In this document: positions 44,699 through 53,796 of the stretch, piece by piece
Layout of the letters: each line of letters opens with the position of its first letter
Numbering within the stretch: position 1 is the stretch's first letter
Origin: NZ13-RE01 sp049718665
GTDB taxonomy: Bacteria; Dictyoglomota; Dictyoglomia; Dictyoglomales; Dictyoglomaceae
Length of the DNA: 64,000 nt
Assembly (NCBI GenBank): GCA_049718665.1
Contig: JBNARO010000002.1
Span: 18,124 to 82,123 of the forward strand
Direction: 5' to 3'
Program-made: the position numbers and the translations under genes
The notes under the pieces: model-generated
Seen by the model: the letters and a program-made list of their open reading frames with translations, nothing else
Database searches by the model: none
Told to the model about the DNA's origin: nothing

Positions 44699-46547
44699 AT
44701 TTTTGTCTTAAGTAGTATAAGAGAATTGTTAAATCCCCTACATTTACTCCTGGAATTCTTTGGGCTTGTCCAAAGGTTTGAGGTTTAATCTTTATTAATT
44801 TATCTCTTCCCTCTCGAGAAAGATGAGGAATATTCTCATAGTCAAAATCCTCAGGAATTTTTAAGTCTTCATATTCTTTAAATTCTGCTATCTTTACCAG
44901 TTCTCTTTGAATATATCCTTCATATTTTATTTCAATCTCCACAACTTCTCTCCAATCTTTCTTCAAGTCTCCACTCAAATTTAACTTATCTAAATCTTCG
45001 TAGGTAATTTCAGGTCTCTTTAAGAGATTATTTAAAGAGACAGGATTTAATAAGGGTGTCATTCCCTTTTCTTCTAATACTTTGTTTATCTCTTGTGTAG
45101 GAAAAACAAAAGTTTCCACTAATCTTTTTCTTTCCTTGGATATAGCAGACATCTTTTCTTGGAACATCTTCCACTGATCTTCACTAATTAATCCTAATTT
45201 ATATGCTTTTGGAGTTAATCTTTGATCCGCATTATCACATCTAAGAATTAACCTATATTCTGCTCGAGAAGTAAGAATTCTATAAGGCTCATCTACTCCT
45301 TTAACAACTAAATCATCAATCAATACTCCAATATATCCTTCATCTCTTCTTATAATTAATGGTTCCCTTCCTAAGAGGCTTAAAGCAGCATTAGCCCCAG
45401 CTACAATACCTTGAGCAGCTGCTTCCTCATACCCTGTAGTTCCATTAATTTGTCCTGCAAGATAAAGCCCTTTTATTTTTTTTGTCTCTAAGGTCAATTT
45501 TAGTTGATGAGGATAAACAAAGTCATAAGCAATAGCATATCCAGGACGAATTAATTCTACTTCTTCCATTCCTGGAATAGTTCTCAAAACTTTCAATTGA
45601 ATCTCCTCAGGAAGACTGGTATATATCCCTTGGACATAAAGCTCAATAGAATCTCTTCCTTCAGGTTCTAAAAATACTTGATGAGTTTCATGCTTTGGAA
45701 ACCAGATATACTTTTCCTCGATAGAGGGACAATACCTTGGACCCTTTTTCACCATCCCTCCGATTCTCGATGCAGTAAGATGAATATTTGCTAAAACTAC
45801 ATCTCTCGTTTTTAAAGTTGTCCTTGTAAGATACGAAGGAATTTGTTCTCTATATTCAGGCTTCTCCCAAAAAGAAAAAGATGGTAAGGATTCATCACCA
45901 AGCTGAGGAATAAGCCTATCGAAATCCACAGTTCTTTTATCTACCCGAGGGGTAGTTCCTGTATTAAATCTTCCCAATTCTAATCCTAATCTTCTTAGAG
46001 CATCAGAAAGCTTCGTGGAAGGAAATTCTCCCATTCTTCCTGCAGGTTTAGACCATGTGCTTATATGGATTACCCCATTTAAAAAAGTCCCAGGAGTAAT
46101 AACAACTCTTTCACTATAAATCTCCTTTCCTGTAGAGAGAATTACACCTTTTACTTGATCTCCTTCTACTATTAAGTCTACAACTTCACCTTGATAAATG
46201 CTTAGAAATTTTTGTTGCTCTAAAAATTGTCTCATAAGTCTTGGGTATAGCCATTTATCCACTTGAGCTCTCAATGCCCTAACTGCAGGACCTTTCGATG
46301 TATTTAACCACTTTATTTGAAGCATACTTCTGTTTGTTATTCTTCCTATAGCTCCTCCCAAAGCGTCCACTTCTAAAAGAAGCTGTCCCTTTCCTGGTCC
46401 TCCCATAGCAGGATTACAAGGTAGCCATGCTAAGGTATCGTAATTCATAGTAATAAGTAAAGTCCTAACTCCCAAACGAGCTGATGCATAAGCTGCTTCA
46501 CAACCCGCATGTCCTCCTCCTACTACTATTACATCATACTTTTCCAT
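44670..46547 (-). CDS. mnmG: tRNA uridine-5-carboxymethylaminomethyl modification enzyme MnmG (GidA)
   Basis: FAD protein that, with MnmE, adds the carboxymethylaminomethyl group at uridine 34 of some tRNAs. The FAD-binding GGGHAGCEAAYASARLG begins at about residue 9, then NPAMGGPGKGQLLLEVDALGG, PCNPA, and the long family signature TGTTPRVDKRT. GYEEAAAQGIVAGANAAL and EYRLILRCDNADQRLTP follow. Length (625) is standard. MnmE is not in the window. Confidence 0.97.
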   Translation of the reverse strand: MEKYDVIVVGGGHAGCEAAYASARLGVRTLLITMNYDTLAWLPCNPAMGGPGKGQLLLEVDALGGAIGRITNRSMLQIKWLNTSKGPAVRALRAQVDKWLYPRLMRQFLEQQKFLSIYQGEVVDLIVEGDQVKGVILSTGKEIYSERVVITPGTFLNGVIHISTWSKPAGRMGEFPSTKLSDALRRLGLELGRFNTGTTPRVDKRTVDFDRLIPQLGDESLPSFSFWEKPEYREQIPSYLTRTTLKTRDVVLANIHLTASRIGGMVKKGPRYCPSIEEKYIWFPKHETHQVFLEPEGRDSIELYVQGIYTSLPEEIQLKVLRTIPGMEEVELIRPGYAIAYDFVYPHQLKLTLETKKIKGLYLAGQINGTTGYEEAAAQGIVAGANAALSLLGREPLIIRRDEGYIGVLIDDLVVKGVDEPYRILTSRAEYRLILRCDNADQRLTPKAYKLGLISEDQWKMFQEKMSAISKERKRLVETFVFPTQEINKVLEEKGMTPLLNPVSLNNLLKRPEITYEDLDKLNLSGDLKKDWREVVEIEIKYEGYIQRELVKIAEFKEYEDLKIPEDFDYENIPHLSREGRDKLIKIKPQTFGQAQRIPGVNVGDLTILLYYLRQKYGEKQRLAK

Positions 46548-47556
46548 TTCTTCTAACCTCCAATATTTCTAATTTTGCTAATATGAATATTATTAAGCTT
46601 AAAGTACCTATAAGAACAAGAAGAGATATTTCTATATCATAAGATAAAGCTAAAATTATAGCTATTAAGCTCATAGAAATATTAATAAGATAAATAAAAC
46701 CTATACTTTGCTTTGTATCCATGCCTATCCTTAGAAATCTATGATGAATATGGTCTTTATCAAACTTCCAAGGAGCCCTGCCTTCTGCCAATCTTCTGAT
46801 AATTGAAAAAAGGGTATCCAAAATAGGAAATCCTAAGATTAAAATAGGAACTAAAAGAGTAATCAAAGTACTAAATTTTAATACTCCCACTATCGATATT
46901 GCAGATAAAACAAAACCTAAAAACATAGCCCCAGAATCTCCCATAAAAATTGATGCGGGTGGAAAATTAAAGAATAAAAAGCCTAAAATTCCACCAAGCA
47001 TTGTAGAGAGAAAAATTACAGCTTCAGTTCTTCCTAAAAGTAAGGAAATGATTAAGAGAGAAAAAGAAGATATAGCAGACACTCCTGCAGCAAGTCCATC
47101 CAAGCCATCAATAAAATTCATAGCATTGGTTAATCCAAAAAGCCATAAAAAAGAAAGGATATAAGCTAACCATCCTGAAATAATTATATTTGTATAAGGG
47201 ACCCTCCAAGTTTCCAATCTTATTCCAATAAATATTGCTATTAAAACAGCAAGGAAGGTTAACCAGAACTTAGGTGTAGGCTTTAATTCAATGAAATCAT
47301 CTAAAAGCCCAACAAAAAAGATCAAAGTTCCACCTAAAAGAACTTTTTCAATCATTAAAGACCTATTAAACAAAAGATTCACAATAAGAATAGCTAAATA
47401 AAAAGCTACACCACCAATTCTTGGAGTAGGCTGAGAATGTACCCTTCTTTCAGCAGGATAATCTAAAGCTCCCATTTCAAAGGCTCTTTTCCTAACTATT
47501 GGTGTAAGAATTACAGAAATTATAAGAGATAGAAAGAAAGTCAAATAGAGTATCAT
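46534..47556 (-). CDS. Polyprenyl-phosphate GlcNAc-1-phosphate transferase (WecA/TagO-like)
   Basis: Transfers a sugar 1-phosphate from a UDP-sugar to undecaprenyl phosphate, starting a surface polymer. About ten membrane segments over 340 residues. Motifs: PTPRIGGVAFYLAI, LLDDFIELKPTPK, NAMNFIDGLDGLAAG (catalytic aspartates), GDSGAMFLGF and the histidine motif DKDHIHHRFLRIG, which favours WecA/TagO over MraY. It overlaps mnmG by 14 bases and the ANTAR gene by 4. Confidence 0.9.
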   Translation of the reverse strand: MILYLTFFLSLIISVILTPIVRKRAFEMGALDYPAERRVHSQPTPRIGGVAFYLAILIVNLLFNRSLMIEKVLLGGTLIFFVGLLDDFIELKPTPKFWLTFLAVLIAIFIGIRLETWRVPYTNIIISGWLAYILSFLWLFGLTNAMNFIDGLDGLAAGVSAISSFSLLIISLLLGRTEAVIFLSTMLGGILGFLFFNFPPASIFMGDSGAMFLGFVLSAISIVGVLKFSTLITLLVPILILGFPILDTLFSIIRRLAEGRAPWKFDKDHIHHRFLRIGMDTKQSIGFIYLINISMSLIAIILALSYDIEISLLVLIGTLSLIIFILAKLEILEVRRNGKV

Positions 47557-48149
47557 TGCTTCTCCTTTTTCTCCTTTAATTCATAAGCCAAGATTATTGC
47601 TTGAGCGATTTCTTTCATGGGTTTTCTCTTATCCATACTGGCTTTTTGTATCAATCTAAAAGCTTCATGCTCCTTTAATCCTTCCATGTCCATAAGAAGA
47701 CCTTTCGCTCTATCTACTAATTTTCTTGTCTCTAAAGCATCCTTTAGGTCTTTAACTTCTTCTTTTAATTGTAAGAATTCTTTAAATCTTGCTATAGCTA
47801 CTTCAATAGCGGGAAACAAATCGGTCTCTTTAAAAGGCTTTACAAGATATGCCACTACTCCTACTTCTTTTGCCTTCTCTACTAATTCTTTATCAGAATA
47901 AGCGGTTAGGAAAATAACAGGTGCGATTTCTTCCTCTGTCAGAATTTTAGCAGCCTCAATTCCATCCATACCAGGCATTCTTATATCCATTATGATTACA
48001 TCAGGCTTTTCTTTCCTTGCAATATTGATTGCAGTTTGTCCATCAGGAGCTTCCCCTACAATTTGATAACCTTGATTTTCTAATAATTCTCTTAGATCCA
48101 TCCTTACAATAGGTTCATCCTCTGCAATTAATACTCTAATTGGTTTCAT
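47553..48149 (-). CDS. Response regulator with ANTAR RNA-binding domain
   Basis: Receiver domain (1-120) with acidic pocket E10, D11, phospho-acceptor D55 in IIMDIRMPGMDG, and K of VKPFKETDL; then a helical linker and an ANTAR domain (about 130-190, RAKGLLMDMEGLKEHEAF). ANTAR proteins bind paired-hairpin RNAs and prevent termination. No sensor kinase gene is adjacent, so it is an orphan here. Similar orphan regulators are common in anaerobes. It lies 16 bases after hemW. Confidence 0.93.
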   Translation of the reverse strand: MKPIRVLIAEDEPIVRMDLRELLENQGYQIVGEAPDGQTAINIARKEKPDVIIMDIRMPGMDGIEAAKILTEEEIAPVIFLTAYSDKELVEKAKEVGVVAYLVKPFKETDLFPAIEVAIARFKEFLQLKEEVKDLKDALETRKLVDRAKGLLMDMEGLKEHEAFRLIQKASMDKRKPMKEIAQAIILAYELKEKKEKQ

Positions 48150-48165
48150 CTTTTATTCCCCCTTC

Positions 48166-49305
48166 CTAAAATAAATCTTCTAATATCTCATTAGCTAAAA
48201 GAATACCTTCTCTGGTAAGATATACCTTACCTTCTTTCTCTTCCAGAAATCCCTTTCTTATGAAAAATTCATAATTTGGCATAAATTTTCTTAGATCCTC
48301 CCCGTATTTTCTCTTAAAACTTTCCAAATTTATCCCTTCTGTTAATCTTAACCCCACAAATATAGCGTCCTTTATTAAATTATCTTTCTCAAGATATTCT
48401 CTTTCCTCTATAGGTAACTCTTTCTTATCAATTTTTTCATAGTATACAAAAAGGTCTTTATAATTTCCATATCTAAAGGGTAAAATTAAAGAATAAGCAG
48501 AGACACCAAAACCTAAATAGGGATCCTGCTTCCAGTATTTTAGATTATGTTTACAAAAATATTTCCTATCTTTTGAGAAATTTGAAATCTCATATTGAAT
48601 AAAATTATTTGTAGATAAAAACTCCATAGCAAAGGAGAACATTTCAGCTTCTTTTTCGTCATCTATTAAAGATAATTCTCCCTTCCTCCACCTTTCATAA
48701 AAAGGAGTATTTTCTTCTATAACAAGATTATATAAAGAAATATGTTCAGGAGATAAATCTATGGCTTTTCTCAAAGAAAATTTAAAATCCTCAAATTCCT
48801 GAAAAGGTATAGAATATATTATATCAAAATTTACATTATCAAATCCAAACTTCCTTATCAAAGAATAAGTTTTATAAATTTCCTCAGGAGAATAAATTCT
48901 TCCTAAAATTTTCAATTCTTTTTCTAAAAAGCTTTGAACCCCTAAACTTATTCTATTTATACCAAAGGATTTCCAAGACTTCAATTTATCTTCAGTGACA
49001 GTTCCTGGATTTACCTCTATGGAAATTTCAGGATTATCAGCAACTGAAAAATTCTTAAATATGGTATTTAAAATCCTTTCAAGACTATCTGAAAAAAGTA
49101 ATGAAGGAGTTCCTCCTCCAAAATATATAGTATCTACAATAAAAGAATTATCTCTTTTAAGCTCTACTTCCTTTATAAGATAATTAACATACTTTTCCTC
49201 TTCTTCCCTCCCCATATATTCAAAGGAAGTAAAATCACAATAAGGACATTTTTTGATGCAGAAGGGAATGTGAATATATATCCCTAAAAAATCTTTCATA
49301 ACCAC
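48166..49305 (-). CDS. hemW: Radical SAM HemW-like protein (formerly coproporphyrinogen III oxidase-like)
   Basis: Radical SAM enzyme with the cluster motif CIKKCPYCDF near residue 17, followed by FGGGTPSLL and ISIEVNPGTV. HemW proteins carry the CxxxCxxC motif but lack the extra cysteine of HemN; they bind heme and act as chaperones rather than making protoporphyrinogen. Length is 379. GTG at the given boundary and an ATG two codons later are both possible; neither has a clear ribosome-binding site. Confidence 0.88.
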   Translation of the reverse strand: MVMKDFLGIYIHIPFCIKKCPYCDFTSFEYMGREEEEKYVNYLIKEVELKRDNSFIVDTIYFGGGTPSLLFSDSLERILNTIFKNFSVADNPEISIEVNPGTVTEDKLKSWKSFGINRISLGVQSFLEKELKILGRIYSPEEIYKTYSLIRKFGFDNVNFDIIYSIPFQEFEDFKFSLRKAIDLSPEHISLYNLVIEENTPFYERWRKGELSLIDDEKEAEMFSFAMEFLSTNNFIQYEISNFSKDRKYFCKHNLKYWKQDPYLGFGVSAYSLILPFRYGNYKDLFVYYEKIDKKELPIEEREYLEKDNLIKDAIFVGLRLTEGINLESFKRKYGEDLRKFMPNYEFFIRKGFLEEKEGKVYLTREGILLANEILEDLF

Positions 49306-49318
49306 TTAATGTCTTATT

Positions 49319-51124
49319 TTAATCCCTCTTTAGGACTGTCCAGAAAGCTTCTTGGGGTATCTCTACTTGTCCAATTTTTTTCATTCTTTTCTTTCCTTCT
49401 TTTTGTTTCTCTAAAAGCTTTTTCTTTCTTGTAACATCTCCTCCATAACATTTCTGAAGAACATTCTTTTTCAAAGGTTTTATCTCTTCTCTTGCAATTA
49501 TCCTTCCAGAAATTCCTGCTTGAATTACTACTTCGAAAAGTTGCTTTGGAATCTCCTTTTTAAGCTTCTGAACAATCTTTTTACCTTCTTCATAAGCTTT
49601 ATCTCTGTGAACAATAAGAGAAAGTGCATCTACAGGTTTTCCATTAATAAAAATATCAAGTTTTACTAAATCACTTTTTCTATATCCTATAAATTCATAG
49701 CTTAAAGAACCATATCCCCTGGTACTTGATTTTAAAAGGTCAAAAAAGTCTGTAATTATCTCTGCTAATGGTAATTCTACTGTTATCAAGATCCGATTTT
49801 GCGTAAGATATTCTATGTTTTTAAAAATTCCCCTTCTTCTATCTACAAGTTCCATAATAGAACCCACATATTCACTTGGAGTTATTATATTTGCAGAAAC
49901 AAAAGGTTCTCTAAATTCTTGTATTTCATAAGGAGGAGGGAGATCTAAAGGATTTTGAATAATCTTTTTTTCTCCTTTATTAGTGACTATCTCGTAAGCT
50001 ACAGAAGGAATGGTAGTTATAATATTGAGCCCAAATTCCCTCTCTAATCTTTCTTGAACAACTTCCAAATGAAGAAGTCCCAAAAATCCACATCTAAAAC
50101 CAAAACCTAAAGCAGGAGAAGTTTCAGGTTCAAAATATAAAGAAGCATCATTAAGACTCAATTTTTCTAATGCCTCTCTCAAATTAGGATAATCCTCATT
50201 ATTAATAGGATATATACCACAAAAGACCATGGGTTGTATCTTTTTATAACCTGGAAGAGGCTGAAGAGCAGGGTTTAAGGCATGAGTAATAGTATCCCCC
50301 ACCATTGCCTCATGAATATTTTTAATATTTGCTACTATATATCCCACTTCTCCCACAGAAAGACTCTCTGTGGGAGCCATCTCAGGGGTAAAAATTCCTA
50401 CTTCTTGGACTTCATATTCCAATCCTGTAGACATTAATAGGATCTTATCTGAAGGTTTAACTTCACCCTGAAAGACTCTCACATAAACTATTACTCCTCT
50501 ATAACTATCATATATGGCATCAAAGATTAAAGCCTGAAGAGGAGAAGATATGCTCCCCTTAGGTGGTGGAATATATCTTATTATCCCTTCCATTAATTCG
50601 TAAATCCCCCACCCTTCTTTTGCACTAACAAAAAAAGTTTCTCCAATATAATCTTTTCCTAATAAATTTTTTATATCCTCTGCTACTTTTTCAGGTTCTG
50701 CATTGGGGAGATCTATTTTGTTAACCACAGGAATTATAACCAAGTTATTTTCTAAAGCCAAAAGAAGATTATTTATAGTCTGTGCCTCTATACCCTGAGT
50801 AGCATCCACCACTAAAATTGCACCATCACAGGCAGCAAGACTTCTTGATACTTCATAAGTAAAATCCACATGACCAGGTGTATCAATAAGATTAAATTCA
50901 TAAATTTCTCCATCTTTACTTTTATAAAAAAATCTCACCGCTTGTGCCTTTATAGTAATTCCTCTTTCCCTTTCGATCTCTAAAGTGTCTAAAACCTGTT
51001 CTTTCATCTTCCTCTTCTCTATGGCACCTGTAAATTCCAAAAAACGATCCGCTAATGTAGACTTTCCATGATCTACATGTGCAATGATACTAAAATTTCT
51101 TATTTTGGATATGTCCTTCATCAT
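49319..51124 (-). CDS. lepA: Elongation factor 4 (LepA)
   Basis: Translational GTPase that acts on stalled or newly initiating ribosomes. G motifs: AHVDHGKSTLADRFLE near residue 15, RGITIKAQAV, DTPGHVDF, NKIDLP, and SAKEGWG; the C-terminal domain ends with the LepA-specific GGDVTRKKKLLEKQKEGKKR. Length (601) is standard. A -10 box lies seven bases before the ATG, so its mRNA may be leaderless. First gene of the lepA-hemW-ANTAR-wecA-mnmG run. Confidence 0.97.
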   Translation of the reverse strand: MMKDISKIRNFSIIAHVDHGKSTLADRFLEFTGAIEKRKMKEQVLDTLEIERERGITIKAQAVRFFYKSKDGEIYEFNLIDTPGHVDFTYEVSRSLAACDGAILVVDATQGIEAQTINNLLLALENNLVIIPVVNKIDLPNAEPEKVAEDIKNLLGKDYIGETFFVSAKEGWGIYELMEGIIRYIPPPKGSISSPLQALIFDAIYDSYRGVIVYVRVFQGEVKPSDKILLMSTGLEYEVQEVGIFTPEMAPTESLSVGEVGYIVANIKNIHEAMVGDTITHALNPALQPLPGYKKIQPMVFCGIYPINNEDYPNLREALEKLSLNDASLYFEPETSPALGFGFRCGFLGLLHLEVVQERLEREFGLNIITTIPSVAYEIVTNKGEKKIIQNPLDLPPPYEIQEFREPFVSANIITPSEYVGSIMELVDRRRGIFKNIEYLTQNRILITVELPLAEIITDFFDLLKSSTRGYGSLSYEFIGYRKSDLVKLDIFINGKPVDALSLIVHRDKAYEEGKKIVQKLKKEIPKQLFEVVIQAGISGRIIAREEIKPLKKNVLQKCYGGDVTRKKKLLEKQKEGKKRMKKIGQVEIPQEAFWTVLKRD

Positions 51125-51130
51125 TTCTAT

Positions 51131-51136
51131 ATTATA
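51131..51136 (-). promoter_or_regulatory. lepA -10 box giving a predicted leaderless mRNA
   Basis: A minus-strand TATAAT ends 7 bases before the A of the lepA ATG, the same spacing as at 25764-25776. There is no recognisable -35; the region it would occupy overlaps the -35 of the divergent rpsT promoter. Confidence 0.5.
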
Positions 51137-51156
51137 CTATAAACTTCTTTTTTTCT

Positions 51157-51185
51157 TTGTATTTTTAAATATATTATGGTATAAT
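51157..51185 (+). promoter_or_regulatory. rpsT promoter
   Basis: TTGTAT (51157-51162), a 17-base spacer and TATAAT (51180-51185) precede rpsT, with a leader of about 38 bases that contains a ribosome-binding site (GAAGGAGAGGG). Confidence 0.65.
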
Positions 51186-51230
51186 TCACAGTGTGAATTT
51201 TAGGAAAAATTTACTGAAGGAGAGGGATAT

Positions 51231-51500
51231 ATGGCAAATACAAAGTCAGCAATTAAAAGAATTAAAATTAGCGAAAGGAATAGAATTAGAAACAGAATAA
51301 GATTAGGAAGAATTAAGTTTTATACTAAGAAGTTTCTTTGCCTCTTAGAAGAAAACAAAATCGATGAGGCAAAGAAACTTCTTCCTGAAGTTATTAGTGT
51401 TATTGATAAGGCAGCTCAAAAAGGGACTCTCCACAAAAACACTGCTGCCCGTAAAAAGTCTCGTTTAATGAAGCTTCTAAACGAAAGGTTAGCTGGTTAA
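51231..51500 (+). CDS. rpsT: 30S ribosomal protein S20
   Basis: Binds 16S rRNA early in small-subunit assembly. The 89-residue protein begins MANTKSAIKRIKISERNRIR and ends KNTAARKKSRLMKLLNERLAG, both classic for S20. It is the only plus-strand gene between two long minus-strand operons; its stop overlaps the holA stop within the palindrome TTAA, and there is no visible terminator. Confidence 0.97.
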   Translation: MANTKSAIKRIKISERNRIRNRIRLGRIKFYTKKFLCLLEENKIDEAKKLLPEVISVIDKAAQKGTLHKNTAARKKSRLMKLLNERLAG

Positions 51501-52474
51501 CTCTTGTTTAGTCTTATTAAGAATTTTTCTAAAAGTATTCTGGGGTTCTTACTTGTAGATTTAATCTCTTGGTCCAACTGCCGCAGAAGAAGATAAAATT
51601 CCAATAACTCTGCGGCAGTAAAATTTGCTAAGCTCTGGATAGTCTTCTTGATCACAAAAGGGTGCAAATCTAATTTCTCTCTAATTTCCTCTTCTGATAA
51701 ACCATCTTTTGATAAAGCATAAATTCTTAACATCTGTCGAAATTGCTTAATAATAATTTCTAATATTACCATTGGAGGAATCCCTTCATTCCACAGAGCA
51801 TCTAAACCACTTAATCCTAATAACATGTCTCTTTTATAAAGAGCATCTAAAAAGGTAAAGAAAGCAACCTCCTTAGGAGAGGAAACTTTCTTTAAATCCT
51901 CTAAAGTTATTTCTTTCTTTTCTCCTACAAAAGATATCGCTTTTTCCAACTCTCTGTAAAGAAGAGCCAAATTATCTCCCCAAGAGATCATGAGAAAATA
52001 TAGGGCATCAGGTTCTAAAGAAATATTAAGCTCCTTAAGTTTTTCATTTAGCCATTTTCTTACTCCATCAGATCTTAGTTTAGAAAATTCCACAATTCCC
52101 TCTTGAGGAACTATTTTCTGCAAATAATTTTTCTTTTGCTTCTCTTCTTCAGCATTTGCCATAAAAACAACACAAGTATTCATAGGATTTTTAAGAAGAG
52201 AACTAATCTTTTCTTTCTCCGCAGGCTCTTTTAAATTTTGACAATGTCTTATTACTAACATCTGAGTCTCAAAAAGAGGTGGAGCTTCAATAAAAGGAAT
52301 AATTTCCTTCCAAGTTATATCTTCTCCAAAAAATACATGGTAGGAAGCATCTTTAAATCTCTTTCTTAAATCTTCCAACGCTTCCTCCATGAGGAATTTC
52401 TCTTCCCCTAAGAAAAGATATGTCAAAGGAATTTTTCTTTCCTTCATTAGTCTTTTAAATTCCCAATAATTCAT
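51497..52474 (-). CDS. holA: DNA polymerase III subunit delta
   Basis: Clamp-loader delta subunit, 325 residues. It begins with a Rossmann-like domain (LTYLFLGEEKFLMEEALEDL), has KNPMNTCVVFMANAEE in the region of sensor 1, and ends with the family helical segment KSTSKNPRILLEKFLIRL. The holA gene downstream of comEC and next to rpsT is a classic Firmicutes-like neighbourhood. It overlaps comEC by 4 bases. Confidence 0.93.
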   Translation of the reverse strand: MNYWEFKRLMKERKIPLTYLFLGEEKFLMEEALEDLRKRFKDASYHVFFGEDITWKEIIPFIEAPPLFETQMLVIRHCQNLKEPAEKEKISSLLKNPMNTCVVFMANAEEEKQKKNYLQKIVPQEGIVEFSKLRSDGVRKWLNEKLKELNISLEPDALYFLMISWGDNLALLYRELEKAISFVGEKKEITLEDLKKVSSPKEVAFFTFLDALYKRDMLLGLSGLDALWNEGIPPMVILEIIIKQFRQMLRIYALSKDGLSEEEIREKLDLHPFVIKKTIQSLANFTAAELLEFYLLLRQLDQEIKSTSKNPRILLEKFLIRLNKS

Positions 52475-53796
52475 TCTTTACCCCTCTTCCATAATAAAGG
52501 AAGTAGAATTAGAATTATACTCGAAATCAAACTAATTTTATAATTTATTATTATCCATTGTAAACCACAAAAAAGAATTTTTGTAAGAAAATCGACTATA
52601 TTAAGTAGAAGAAAAGAGAGGGGAGAAAAGCTGATAAATATGGCTGTGAAAGAAAGTAAAAGAATTAGATGGAAAAGAGGAATGCTGAAAAAATTGCTTA
52701 TTAAAGAAAGAAATGGTACCCTTTGAAAGAAATAAATATTAAAGGGAAGAAGAAAAAGAAACAAACATAGAGAGCTTTTCCATATCTCCTGGAAATATTT
52801 TGGTAAAAGAGAAACTTTAAAAGAGGGGCTTATAATAAGTCCTAAAGTAGCAAGATAAGATAATTGAAAACTGATATTAAACAAATTTAAAGGAGATAAA
52901 ATTAAGGAAATTAGCCCCACGATAAAAAAAGAATTAAGAGTATCTTCTTCTCTTATAAGGTTTTTAGCTAATATAAAGCAAAAATACATCCCCACTGCTC
53001 TAAAAACTGGAGGTTTATCCACAATAAAAGCATAGAAGAATAAAAAAAGATTAAGCATTAGCTTAATTCTTTTAGAATTTAAAAAATATGTTAGAAAGAC
53101 AATTAATAAGGTTATATGAAGACCAGAAACAGCTAAAAGATGGGCTGTTCCTGTATTTATAAAAAGTTCCCTAATATTTTGGGGTAGTGTCCCCATCTCT
53201 CCTAAGATTACAGCCTTTAAAAAGGAATTTACATCATAAGAAGCAAAAGAAAATAAATTTCTAACATATTCTTTAACTTTATCTTTTAATACTAAAAATA
53301 ATGATAATTTCTCTTTCCCCATGAGTTGGTAATCTTTAACCTTTCCTTGCAAAGTAATCTCCTTACTCCAAAATCTAAAAGCATCCCCTCTTTCCAAAGG
53401 GAAGATTTCTAAATTTTTTATACTAAGCACACTTCCTACTTTTAAATCTGTCTTCTTCGGAAAGAAAAGAAGGATTTTTTCCTTCGTAGAATATGGTTTA
53501 AAAATTATCTCTTTTATCTTCTCTTTTTCTTCTATTTCCTCAATATAGCCTCTAATCTCTTTAATTCTTAATGCTGTAAAATCTTTGAACTCTGGGAAAG
53601 AGAATTTTGAGAGAAAAAATCCTAAAAAAAGAAAGAAAAGAAAGCTTGGAATTAAGAAAAAATACTTGTTTTTAATAAAAAGACAAGAGAGAAGAAAAAA
53701 TATTATCAGATAAAAAAGATTCCCTGTTATTCTTTGTAGGAATATGCCTGTTATAAAATAAATAAAGAAAAAACCTGAGGGTGGAATTTTATCCAC
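52471..53796 (-). CDS. comEC: ComEC/Rec2-family membrane channel, short form without beta-lactamase domain
   Basis: DNA uptake channel family. 441 residues against about 700-800 in full-length proteins. The N-terminal membrane and OB-like region is followed by the competence domain with GTAHLLAVSGLHITLLIVF and FRAVGMYFCFILAKN, then membrane helices to the end. The usual C-terminal metallo-beta-lactamase domain (HxHxDH) is absent, and no such frame follows before holA. It abuts comEA directly. Either it works without this domain or the hydrolase is encoded elsewhere. Confidence 0.9.
   Translation of the reverse strand: MDKIPPSGFFFIYFITGIFLQRITGNLFYLIIFFLLSCLFIKNKYFFLIPSFLFFLFLGFFLSKFSFPEFKDFTALRIKEIRGYIEEIEEKEKIKEIIFKPYSTKEKILLFFPKKTDLKVGSVLSIKNLEIFPLERGDAFRFWSKEITLQGKVKDYQLMGKEKLSLFLVLKDKVKEYVRNLFSFASYDVNSFLKAVILGEMGTLPQNIRELFINTGTAHLLAVSGLHITLLIVFLTYFLNSKRIKLMLNLFLFFYAFIVDKPPVFRAVGMYFCFILAKNLIREEDTLNSFFIVGLISLILSPLNLFNISFQLSYLATLGLIISPSFKVSLLPKYFQEIWKSSLCLFLFLLPFNIYFFQRVPFLSLISNFFSIPLFHLILLLSFTAIFISFSPLSFLLLNIVDFLTKILFCGLQWIIINYKISLISSIILILLPLLWKRGKE

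Noticed and set aside
46534..47556. MraY of the peptidoglycan precursor pathway
   Set aside because: The DKDHIHHRF histidine motif and lack of mur genes nearby favour the WecA/TagO branch.
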